64,000 nucleotides of DNA, from contig NZ_JAHMHW010000005.1 in NCBI RefSeq assembly GCF_020169515.1, forward strand, positions 248,001 through 312,000, written 5' to 3'. Made by a program: the position numbers and the translations under genes. This stretch comes from Paenibacillus vietnamensis (GTDB lineage Bacteria > Bacillota > Bacilli > Paenibacillales > Paenibacillaceae). The notes below the pieces were generated by a model. That model did no database searches, had not been told where the DNA came from, and was given only the letters and a program-made list of their open reading frames with translations. This document shows, piece by piece, positions 44,355 to 54,955 of this stretch (within the stretch, counting starts at the first letter, position 1; each line of letters starts with the position of its first letter).

Positions 44355-45185
44355 GTGAACCGCACGAACAGACTTTGGGATTCGGTCAAATATGCATCGC
44401 TGCTGCTCGCGGTATTTGCGATTTTATTTCCGCCCTATATCATAGTTGTGAACGCCTTCAAGACGAAGGAGGAATTCCACAGCAAATCGTATATTTCGGC
44501 GCCGGACAGCTTTCTGTACTTCAAAAACTTCGTTCAGGCCTTCAAGCAGGCGGATATGACGACGGCCTTCGGCAATACGATTCTAATTGTCGCGATTACG
44601 CTAATTTTGAATATTTTGCTCGGCTCGGCTTTTTGTTATGCGGTCGGACGCTTTGAGTTCAAGCTCAAAGGGCCGCTGCTCGGCCTGTTTCTGTTCGCGA
44701 CGATCATCCCGTCGATTACGACGCAGGTCGTTAACTACAAAACGGTGCAAATGCTTGATCTGACGAACCATTTAATGGGCCCGGTGCTCATTTATGTCGG
44801 CGCGGACATTTTACAGATCTATATTTTCCTGCAGTTTATTAAGAACATCCCGAATGAGCTGGACGAAAGCGCAATGCTTGAGGGCGCATCCCTAATCCGG
44901 ATTTTCCGCTCGATCATTTTTCCGCTGCTTGCTCCGGCGACGGCTACGATCGTCATTTTGAAAACCATCGCCATTTACAACGATATGTATACTCCTTATC
45001 TCTATTTGCCGCGAGCGGAGCATGTCGTCGTGTCCACCTCGCTGATGCGGTTTTTCGGGGTGAACAGCGGCGACTGGCAGATGATTTCTTCGGCGATTCT
45101 GATCATCATGATTCCGACGGCGGTTCTTTATCTGTTTTTGCAAAAGTACATTTTTGCGGGCGTTACGAGCGGTGCGGTGAAATAA
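44355..45185 (+). CDS. ABC sugar transporter permease, MalG/UgpE type
   Basis: 276 residues with six predicted membrane helices, VNAFKTKEEF near the N-terminus and an EAA loop ESAMLEGASLIRIFRSIIFPLL. The start is GTG 44355, after the GGGGG located at the end of the previous gene. Together with the gene upstream it forms the CUT1 channel. The response-regulator gene follows after about 88 bases. Confidence 0.93.
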   Translation: MNRTNRLWDSVKYASLLLAVFAILFPPYIIVVNAFKTKEEFHSKSYISAPDSFLYFKNFVQAFKQADMTTAFGNTILIVAITLILNILLGSAFCYAVGRFEFKLKGPLLGLFLFATIIPSITTQVVNYKTVQMLDLTNHLMGPVLIYVGADILQIYIFLQFIKNIPNELDESAMLEGASLIRIFRSIIFPLLAPATATIVILKTIAIYNDMYTPYLYLPRAEHVVVSTSLMRFFGVNSGDWQMISSAILIIMIPTAVLYLFLQKYIFAGVTSGAVK

Positions 45186-45273
45186 GCCGCCCGCTTTGTT
45201 TTTTTTCGGTTCTTGCGGCAGCTTTCATTTTTGGGCAAAATGAAAGAGGCGATGGCAAAGGAGTGTGGCCGGG

Positions 45274-46032
45274 ATGAACATTATCATTGCCGATGACGAG
45301 GAATTGATCAGGCTCGGGCTTCAAAAAATTATGACCAACATGGAGCTTGGCATTCAAATCATCGGTTCTTATAGCAACGGAATGGACGCATGGACGCATA
45401 TTTCCAAGCTGGGCGAGGGCGAGCTCGACGTTCTCATTACGGATATCAAAATGCCGCTCATGGACGGGCTGCGCCTGATCGAGCAGATGAAGGACAAACG
45501 GGTCGCGACTATCGTGCTCAGCGGCTTCAGCGAATTTGACTATGCGCGCCGTGCGCTGCGGTTCGGAGTCCGCGATTATTTGCTGAAGCCGGTCGACAAA
45601 ACGAGCCTGTATGATTTGCTCGTCCGCATCAAGCAGGAACGGTCGGAAAGCGGTAAAGCGGAGCATTCGGCTGGCGCGGCGGACCGGGAAGAAGCCTCAA
45701 ACGAGAAAGAGCATCACGTCATTGAGCGGATGAAGGCGATTCTGGAGCAGGAGTACGACAAAAACTTTGAGATGGAGCGGATGGCGGAAAACGTCGGCAT
45801 GAGCGCCAATTACCTCAGCAGGCTGTTCAAGCAGGAAACCGGCATTACGCTGACCGAATATTTGATCGATATCCGGATCGAGAAAGCGAAGCAGTTTTTG
45901 ACCGATCATCCCAACTTGAAAAACTATGAAATCTCGCAGCTGGTCGGCTACAGCGATCCGGTCTATTTCAACAAGCTGTTCAAAAAAATGGTCGGCGTCA
46001 CGCCGAAGGATTACAAAGGTACGCAAAGGTAG
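45274..46032 (+). CDS. Compact AraC-type response regulator (YesN-like)
   Basis: 252 residues, about half the usual 500 of YesN-type regulators. A receiver domain (residues 1-120) has the acidic pair DDE at 7-9, phospho-acceptor Asp57 in LITDIKMP and Lys in LLKPVD; after a short linker the AraC-type double helix-turn-helix (MSANYLSRLFKQETG ... YEISQLVGYSDPVYFNKLFKKMVG) forms the C-terminus. ATG 45274 is preferred because AAGGAG lies 10 bases upstream; GTG 45265 abuts that site. It belongs to the transporter operon. No kinase is adjacent; the YesM-type kinase at 29765 lacks a regulator and is the natural partner candidate. Confidence 0.9.
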   Translation: MNIIIADDEELIRLGLQKIMTNMELGIQIIGSYSNGMDAWTHISKLGEGELDVLITDIKMPLMDGLRLIEQMKDKRVATIVLSGFSEFDYARRALRFGVRDYLLKPVDKTSLYDLLVRIKQERSESGKAEHSAGAADREEASNEKEHHVIERMKAILEQEYDKNFEMERMAENVGMSANYLSRLFKQETGITLTEYLIDIRIEKAKQFLTDHPNLKNYEISQLVGYSDPVYFNKLFKKMVGVTPKDYKGTQR

Positions 46033-46169
46033 CGGAGCAGCCAAATCGGATAAAATTAACGCCATATCGCACATTTACAGCCCTTGCAAATGAGCGTAAG
46101 ATGGTGGCCGTAGTAGACCGTAGGCACCAGCGCCGCGGTATGTCAAGCTGCAGAAGGATGGAGAGCAAC

Positions 46170-47984
46170 ATGAGCGAAAGAGCAGTCAAGGCCAAGGCTG
46201 GTATCGGCGGAGGAGCGAGGGGGCTTGGAAGCACGTTCGAAAACGCCGCTTTGGACCAGGAGGCCGGTCCGATAAAGTTTTTGCTTTCGCTTTATAAGGG
46301 GAATTTTACGAATCTGACGATTTCGCTGCTGTTTTTGCTTATCAAGAGCGCGCCGGTGTATGTGCTGCCGATCGTTACGGCCAACATCATCAATATCGCG
46401 ACGAACCCGGAGCAGCATCCGATCAGCGGGATCTGGATTAATTTTGCGGTTATTTTAATCGTTATTTTGCAAAATATACCGACGCACGCGGCGTACATAT
46501 CGTTCCTTAGCCGCGCGATCCGATATGTGGAGGCTGGCCTCCGGAGCGCGCTTGTGCGCAAGCTGCAGCAGCTGTCGATCAACTCGCACCGCGAGCTGCC
46601 TGCAGGCAAGCTGCAGTCCAAGGTGCTCCGCGATGTGGAAGCGGTCGAGATGATGTCGAAGCAGTTTATGATCGCTTTGGCGCCTGCGGTCGTTAATATT
46701 ATCGTGTCGTTCGTTATTACGCTGAAGAGCAGCTGGATCGTTTCTTTGTTTTTTGTGCTGACGATTCCGATGTCGATTTCGATTGTAACCGTCTTCCGCC
46801 GCAAAATCCGGAAATCCAACAAGGAATTCCGCAAGGAAATCGAGCAGATGTCCTCGCGCGTGTCGGAAATGGTGGAGATGATCCCGATTACGCGCGCCCA
46901 CGGCCTCGAGAAGGTCGAGATCGAGCGGATCGATTCGACGCTCCGCAATATCCAGGGCAAAGGTTACCGGCTCGATCTGGTGGAGGCGTATTTCGGCTCG
47001 ACGAACTGGGTCACGTTTCAGACCTTTCAGGTGTTATGCCTGATCTTCACGGCATATCTCGCCTACAATGGGCAAATTCAAGTCGGCGACGTCGTCATGT
47101 ACCAGGGCTTTTTTGCAATGATTCTTGCTTCGGTGACCGGACTCATTAACATTTATCCGCAAATTGCGAAGGGTATTGAATCGATTCATTCGATCAAAGA
47201 AATATTGGTGTCGACCGACATCGAGAACAATAGCGGCAAAAGAAAGCTGGCGGACGTTCACGGAGAGTTTTCGTTCCAGGGCGTTGAGCTGTCGTATCCG
47301 GGCAGCGAGCATCATGTGCTCGAGGACGTCACGCTGGACGTGAAGGCGGGCGAGTGTATCGCCTTCGTAGGCGCATCGGGCGCGGGGAAATCGACGGTGC
47401 TTAATCTGGTCATTGGCTTCCTGCAGCCGACCGGAGGCAGAGTGATGATGGACGGCATCAATCTGGCGGATATTGACCTGCGCAGCTACCGTAAGCATTT
47501 GGCGGTCGTGCCGCAGACGAACATTTTGTTCTCGGGGACGATCCGTGACAATATTACGTACGGCCTTCGCAATATTAGCGATGAGGACGTGCGGCGGGTT
47601 GTGGAGATGGCAAATTTGGCCGAATTTATCGATCAGCTGCCCGACGGTCTGCAGACGATGGTCGGCGAGCACGGCGGCAAGCTGTCGGGCGGCCAGCGCC
47701 AGCGGATCGCGATCGCACGGGCGCTTATCCGCGCTCCGAAGATTATCATCCTGGACGAAGCGACGTCCGCGCTCGACAACGAGTCGGAGTTCCATGTGCA
47801 GAAGGCGATGCAGGAGCTGATCAAGGGGCGCACGACGTTTATCGTCGCGCACCGCTTGTCGACGATCCGCGACGCCGACCGCATCGTCGTCATGAAGCAG
47901 GGACGGATCGCCGAGGTCGGTACTTTCGACGAGCTAATGGCGAAGAAGGGCGAGTTTTACAATTTGAAGCAGCTTCAGCTGTGA
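46170..47984 (+). CDS. ABC exporter, fused membrane and ATPase domains
   Basis: 604 residues: N-terminal region, six-helix membrane domain (about 45-325) and ATPase with Walker A GASGAGKST, signature LSGGQ, Walker B IIILDEATSALD and switch His in VAHRLST, all intact, consistent with a homodimer. ATG 46170 has GGAGAG 4-5 bases upstream; ATG 46158 and an even longer frame to 46101 are less well supported. It lies 137 bases after the response regulator on the same strand and could be co-transcribed, but it is an exporter, not the missing ATPase of the sugar importer. Substrate unknown. Confidence 0.9.
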   Translation: MSERAVKAKAGIGGGARGLGSTFENAALDQEAGPIKFLLSLYKGNFTNLTISLLFLLIKSAPVYVLPIVTANIINIATNPEQHPISGIWINFAVILIVILQNIPTHAAYISFLSRAIRYVEAGLRSALVRKLQQLSINSHRELPAGKLQSKVLRDVEAVEMMSKQFMIALAPAVVNIIVSFVITLKSSWIVSLFFVLTIPMSISIVTVFRRKIRKSNKEFRKEIEQMSSRVSEMVEMIPITRAHGLEKVEIERIDSTLRNIQGKGYRLDLVEAYFGSTNWVTFQTFQVLCLIFTAYLAYNGQIQVGDVVMYQGFFAMILASVTGLINIYPQIAKGIESIHSIKEILVSTDIENNSGKRKLADVHGEFSFQGVELSYPGSEHHVLEDVTLDVKAGECIAFVGASGAGKSTVLNLVIGFLQPTGGRVMMDGINLADIDLRSYRKHLAVVPQTNILFSGTIRDNITYGLRNISDEDVRRVVEMANLAEFIDQLPDGLQTMVGEHGGKLSGGQRQRIAIARALIRAPKIIILDEATSALDNESEFHVQKAMQELIKGRTTFIVAHRLSTIRDADRIVVMKQGRIAEVGTFDELMAKKGEFYNLKQLQL

Positions 47985-48063
47985 TGCGCTTGGGCGGCGT
48001 GCTCGTGCGCGGCAATTAGATGGATTTCTGTACTAATTTTTCGTCGATGATGCGCGGCTTATG

Positions 48064-48151
48064 AAATAACTGGATTTTACGTTGTTAATTCTGCGAAATG
48101 TCCGATCAGGACAAAAAAACGGTGAATTAACTTCGTGAAATCCAGTTATTT
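48064..48151. repeat. 88-bp MITE-like inverted-repeat element
   Basis: Terminal 14-bp inverted repeats AAATAACTGGATTT (48064-48077) and AAATCCAGTTATTT (48138-48151) enclose nested inverted pairs (TTAATTC / GAATTAA; TGTCC / GGACA). The whole can fold as one long hairpin. Related half-words occur around 660-845. It has no coding capacity. Confidence 0.7.
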
Positions 48152-48522
48152 TTCGTTTTGAGGGAGATTGATGAAATTAACTGTGTCATTTCCATTTAAT
48201 GAAAACTGTATTTGTAGATTATTTTGCTTATTTCTAAGGTTGCAGACGAGATTGTTTACTTGGAATAAAGAAGCTAGACACAGGTCTTATCTTCAGTTGG
48301 GTTTTTTAGATGCCTATTTGCGATCAATTCGCGGAGGCATTTTTTTATTTCCGGGAACTTTTCACTTTTCATCCCCCCAACTTGTTTTCAACCCCTTATT
48401 TTTTTTCGTTATGTTTAAAGTAAATCCTTTAAGATAGGCAAGTCCGTTATTTCGTACATAAGTTTTATTTGGGTAGCACATACTCATTAAAAAACCGCAC
48501 ACTCAAGAAGGAGTTTATCAGA
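48152..48522. other. AT-rich intergenic region with a terminator-like hairpin
   Basis: No gene I trust is present; an 89-codon frame at 48168 has no binding site and an implausible composition. ATGCCT (about 48310) and AGGCAT with inner GCG/CGC pairing, followed by TTTTTTT, form a terminator-like stem about 180 bases before the DUF3231 gene, either ending an unseen transcript or acting as a leader terminator. Confidence 0.5.
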
Positions 48523-49530
48523 ATGAATGTGGAACATAAAGTAGGTCTATCCTCAACGGAAATTGCTGGCTTATGGATGACATTTATCAATGACAGTATG
48601 GCGATTTGCATCTCCAAGCACTTTTTGCATCATTTAACTAATGAAGATGTTAAAACCATCGTTAATAAGTCCCTTGAATTATCCGAGAAACATGTAAAGG
48701 AAATCAGGAACATCTTTGAAAAAGAAGGTTTCCCAATCCCGAAGGGTTTTTCCGATGAAGATGTTGATTTGAATGCCCCTCCATTGTTCTTTGATCTTTT
48801 CCCATTGAGTTATGTTTATGGCATGAGCCGAATTGGTTTGGTAAACTACGGTGTATTAACCTCGAATGTTGCTCGTAAGGATATTCGAATCTTCTTCACT
48901 GACTGTTTACAATCCACACTGGAGCTTTATAATGATTCCGTTAACTTATTCCTATCTATAGGAATTTATGACCGTCCTCCAATGATCCCTTACCCGGACC
49001 ACATCGAATTTGTTCGTAAAAAAGAAGCCTTTTTATCCAAATGGCTGGAACAGAAACGCCCTTTAAATGTACTTGAACTATCCGAGATGTTCTTTAACAT
49101 TGAAAGAAACTACTTTGGGCTAGTTTTACTCAATGGTTTCATACAAGTTACAAAGGATAAAGAAATTCAAAAATACTTGATGGATGGAAAAGAATTAGCT
49201 CAAAAACAGATTCGGTTCCTAAATGATACTCTGATTAAAGAAGACCTAATGGGTTCAATTATGGTTAATTCCGAAGTGTCAACTTCAACGGTCTCTCCTT
49301 TTTCAGACAGGTTGATATTGAACCTTGTCACACTGCTTCAAACTCAAGGTGTACACTTTATTGGTCATGCGCTTTCTGTTTCTTCAAGGATTGATTTGGT
49401 AAATGAATACTTAAAAATAATTGTAGAAATTTTGCAATACGGGAAAGAGGGTACTGAAATATTAATTGACAGAGGATGGTTAGAAGAACCGCCGCATGCT
49501 CCAAATAGAAAAGAGTTGGCTAAAATTTAA
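48523..49530 (+). CDS. DUF3231-family protein (tandem helical-bundle repeats)
   Basis: 335 residues made of two similar halves of about 165 residues, each starting with an LSxxExxxLW/FF...-type helix and containing a PPxFFDLFPLS- or SPFSDRLIL-like segment. This is the DUF3231 family, found in spore-formers and thought to fold as ferritin-like four-helix bundles; its function is not established. ATG 48523 is chosen for AAGAAGGAG 9-10 bases upstream; TTG 48469 is unsupported. Base composition is clearly AT-richer than the neighbours, and codons favour A/T endings, suggesting acquisition by transfer. Broken genes follow directly. Confidence 0.8.
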   Translation: MNVEHKVGLSSTEIAGLWMTFINDSMAICISKHFLHHLTNEDVKTIVNKSLELSEKHVKEIRNIFEKEGFPIPKGFSDEDVDLNAPPLFFDLFPLSYVYGMSRIGLVNYGVLTSNVARKDIRIFFTDCLQSTLELYNDSVNLFLSIGIYDRPPMIPYPDHIEFVRKKEAFLSKWLEQKRPLNVLELSEMFFNIERNYFGLVLLNGFIQVTKDKEIQKYLMDGKELAQKQIRFLNDTLIKEDLMGSIMVNSEVSTSTVSPFSDRLILNLVTLLQTQGVHFIGHALSVSSRIDLVNEYLKIIVEILQYGKEGTEILIDRGWLEEPPHAPNRKELAKI

Positions 49531-49745
49531 ATGGTTACGCATTACGCTAAAGCAGGTACGACAGCTTAATCAAGACTAGACGGCAGCCGGTCAGAGCGAT
49601 CAGCTGTCTTTGCTATTTAGCAGTAAGCCTCATTTCGTGAATAAGTAAAAGGAGCTTCCGCGGCGGCAACTCCCTCACGATCTGCGCCTCCAAGTCTTGT
49701 CCGAGAGTTGAAACTCTTGCGTAACAGATCAATTTTTATAGAAAC

Positions 49746-49909
49746 ATGTTCGAGAGTCAATGTCTAGGCTGCCAACTTGCGGATAAACAGCTGGAAACTC
49801 ACGTTGTTTACGAAAATGAACAGGTTACTTGTATTCTAGATATCGCTCCATTGATCCATTGAACGAAGGCCATATCCTGATCCTTCATGCACATCTTTCC
49901 TCGGTATGA
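49746..49909 (+). pseudogene. Decayed HIT-family (histidine triad) gene
   Basis: ATG 49746 opens a frame reading MFESQCLGCQLADKQ, then VVYENEQVTCILDIAPL, which matches the N-terminal half of HIT hydrolases. After a frameshift near 49857 the sequence continues as LNEGHILILHAHLSS, the family's NEGHxLI segment, and stops at 49907. The catalytic HxHxH motif and the C-terminal half are absent. It is therefore a truncated, frameshifted pseudogene. Confidence 0.75.
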
Positions 49910-49954
49910 ATCGGATGGGGTCGGGTGGGTAGGAGCAAGGAAGGAATTGTTCAA

Positions 49955-50281
49955 TTGAAGAATTTCGTTTTTATTATTTTGCTGGCAGTTTTTTCATTAA
50001 TTGGCTGCCAAAATGATTCCCCGGCGGTGCCGGAAGCTAAGATGTTTAGTATTCATTTGGACATACCAAATGATATACGAATTTTAAGGACAAATGGAAT
50101 AGGGTTATGGTAATTCATACCAATGTCTGATGAGACACCCATTATAGAATTGCGCGTCCCACCAGATAATAGCGCTAATTATTCTACTGCAGTTTATACA
50201 CCAGGAAGACAAAAACACGATGCTGTACGTTGGTCCGCTGCAGTTTATGCAGCGGAATCATGCCAAATCGGCCTAATTGGA
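49955..50281 (+). pseudogene. Small lipoprotein gene interrupted by an in-frame stop
   Basis: TTG 49955, 9 bases after AAGGAAGG, starts a lipoprotein signal (KNFVFIILLAVFSLIGC) and about 50 residues, ending at TAA 50111-50113. The same frame continues immediately without another stop (IPMSDETPIIELRVPPDN) to about 50175, where it runs into the four-hairpin repeat. The gene looks like a lipoprotein broken by a nonsense codon and by repeat DNA at its 3' end; alternatively only the 52-residue peptide is made. The family is not recognised. Confidence 0.5.
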
Positions 50282-50372
50282 GTGTAAGTGAAAGATTCTA
50301 CTGCAAAAGTGCAGCACATCGCTATGAGCCTCCGTACATGTAAGGTTTCTGATGCAGTTTGTACAGCGGAAC
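50182..50372 (+). repeat. Four-hairpin intergenic element, copy D (spacing 51-63-51)
   Basis: Hairpins start at about 50182 (TTCTACTGCAG), 50233 (TCCGCTGCA / TGCAGCGGA), 50296 (TTCTACTGCAAAAG) and 50347 (TTCTGATGCAG), with intervals of 51, 63 and 51. The second stem carries a compensatory T-A to C-G change relative to TCTGCTGCA / TGCAGCAGA. A GTG-started 67-codon frame at 50288 is mostly repeat; its last 25 codons (LEVEQLHRLTKMYVEEYEKQEK) may be the tail of a lost gene. Confidence 0.75.
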
Positions 50373-50555
50373 TGATGCGGGGTGAAGCCAAAACTACAGA
50401 TGAGTTTACGGCTACTGACCGGCTGGAAGTGGAGCAGCTGCACCGGCTGACGAAAATGTATGTCGAGGAGTATGAGAAGCAGGAGAAATAGAATGGGGAT
50501 AGAAGATAGTAACGGATTATTTGATTTAAAGCAGGAAGAGAGGAGCGTTTAATTT

Positions 50556-51041
50556 ATGATAATAGGCGATATTAAGCACATGGACCAGGAGCGTCACATT
50601 TATCCCGAAGCGATCCGGAAAGCGTTGGAGCATTTGCAGTCAGGCGGGCTTTCGGGCAAGGAGCCGGGCAAATATGAGCTCGAAGAGGGAGGGCTTATGT
50701 TTGCTTTGGTGCAGCGAATCGTGACGAAGCCGAGCGGCGAGCAGAGATTGGAGTCTCATGAGACTTATGTAGACGTTCAGTTTGTCGTGAGCGGGGAAGA
50801 GAGAATCGATGTGATCAAGCTCTCCGATCAGCTGGTCATCGAAGAACAGGACTTGGCCGGCCGGGATGTTGTTTTTTACGAAAGGAAGGAAAAACTTGAA
50901 TCCAGTCTGGTACTGACGCCAGGCCAGTTCGCGGTTTTCTATCCCTCCGACGTTCACCGTCCGTGCTGCTCAGTGGATGGGCCGGGCGAAGTGAAAAAAG
51001 TCGTGATCAAGATTCATAAGCAATTGTGGGATGTGATTTAA
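50556..51041 (+). CDS. YhcH/YjgK/YiaL-family sugar-related protein
   Basis: 161 residues, full length for this cupin-like family. Landmarks are GDIKHMDQERHIYPEAIRKAL at the N-terminus, ESHETYVDVQFVVSGEERIDV with metal-ligand His/Glu positions, and PGQFAVFYPSDVHRPCCSVDGP with the second His. Family members bind metal and act in sialic acid or other sugar catabolism, possibly as anomerases or isomerases. The binding site is GGAAGAGAGGAG. It lies upstream of the beta-galactosidase gene, with its own terminator at 51050. Confidence 0.9.
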   Translation: MIIGDIKHMDQERHIYPEAIRKALEHLQSGGLSGKEPGKYELEEGGLMFALVQRIVTKPSGEQRLESHETYVDVQFVVSGEERIDVIKLSDQLVIEEQDLAGRDVVFYERKEKLESSLVLTPGQFAVFYPSDVHRPCCSVDGPGEVKKVVIKIHKQLWDVI

Positions 51042-51049
51042 ACTCCAGG

Positions 51050-51084
51050 AAGCAGCTTTCGCTAAAGGCGAGGCTGCTTTTTTA
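51050..51084 (+). terminator. Intrinsic terminator after the YhcH-family gene
   Basis: GCAGC-TTT-CGC pairs with GCG-AG-GCTGC around a short loop and is followed by TTTTTT. Confidence 0.85.
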
Positions 51085-51137
51085 TTTCTGCGATGCCATG
51101 ATTAGATTCATATTTTTATAGTTGATATGAAAATTGT

Positions 51138-54322
<3,185 letters not shown>

Positions 54323-54337
54323 GAATAGTGGTTCAGG

Positions 54338-54367
54338 CAAGGGCGGTTCGTATTCGAACCGCCCTTG
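54338..54367 (+). terminator. Hairpin after lacZ
   Basis: A perfect 13-bp stem (CAAGGGCGGTTCG / CGAACCGCCCTTG) with a TATT loop lies 16 bases after the stop codon. No T-run follows. Confidence 0.65.
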
Positions 54368-54384
54368 TTGGCGTGCATAGGGGG

Positions 54385-54892
54385 TTCTGATGCACTTTGT
54401 ACATCAGATGGGGGTATTTGGAGACTAGTAGGAGGTTCTGATGTACTTTGTGCATCAGATGGAGGTATTTGGAGACTAGCTGAAGGTTCTGATGTATTTT
54501 GTACATCAGATTCGGGTCCGAGTAACTGATTTGGCGTGTTGCGGCTGAAGTCTGCTGCAAAAGTGCAGCAGAGTTCGATCCGGAGACGTCGATGTCAGGT
54601 TTCTGATGTACTTTGTGCATCAGATGGAGGGACATGGAAGCTAGTTGGAGATTCTGATGTACTTTGTACATCAGATGGAGGAATATGGAGACTAGCTGAA
54701 GGTTCTGATGCACTTTGTACATCAGATGGAGGAATATGGAGACTAGCTGAAGGTTCTGATGTACTTTATGCATCAGATTCGGGTCCGAGTAACTGATTTG
54801 GCGTGTTGCGGCTGAATTCTGCTGCAAAAGTGCAGCAGAGGTCGATCCGGAGACGTCGATGTCAGGTTTCTGATGCACTTAATGCAGCAGAA
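54385..54892 (+). repeat. Ten-hairpin array (expanded four-hairpin element)
   Basis: Ten hairpins begin at about 54385, 54436, 54487, 54550, 54601, 54652, 54703, 54754, 54817 and 54868. Intervals are 51, 51, 63, 51, 51, 51, 51, 63 and 51. Most stems are TCTGATGTA/TACATCAGA-like; those before the 51-bp steps after each 63 interval are TCTGCTGCA/TGCAGCAGA. The second half repeats the first almost exactly (offset 267 bp), so it arose by duplication. ATGTCAGGTTTCTG precedes the hairpins at 54601 and 54868, as in the other copies. A 181-codon minus-strand frame across the array is periodic and not a gene. Confidence 0.85.
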
Positions 54893-54920
54893 TATAATCC
54901 GCATTAGGTTCGCATAAGCA

Positions 54921-54953
54921 AGGAGGGCCAGCTACTAAAAGCCGGCCCTCCTG
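54921..54953 (-). terminator. Hairpin after the AIM24 gene
   Basis: AGGAGGGCC pairs with GGCCCTCCT across a 14-base loop, just beyond the minus-strand stop codon. The T-tract on the minus strand is poor. Confidence 0.55.
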
Positions 54954-54955
54954 CT

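Noticed and set aside
48168-48437. 89-codon open frame before the DUF3231 gene
   Set aside because: No ribosome binding site, Phe/Leu/Arg-rich composition without domain features, and it crosses a terminator-like hairpin.
50288-50491. 67-codon GTG-started gene
   Set aside because: The first two-thirds are four-hairpin repeat sequence; only the final 25 codons look protein-like, at best a remnant.
54333-54878. 181-codon minus-strand open frame
   Set aside because: It is a periodic translation of the hairpin array, with no ribosome binding site and a sequence that changes only with the repeat unit.
54385-54892. CRISPR array
   Set aside because: The regular 51-bp period looks CRISPR-like, but the intervening sequences are themselves repeated, the hairpins vary, and no cas genes are present.
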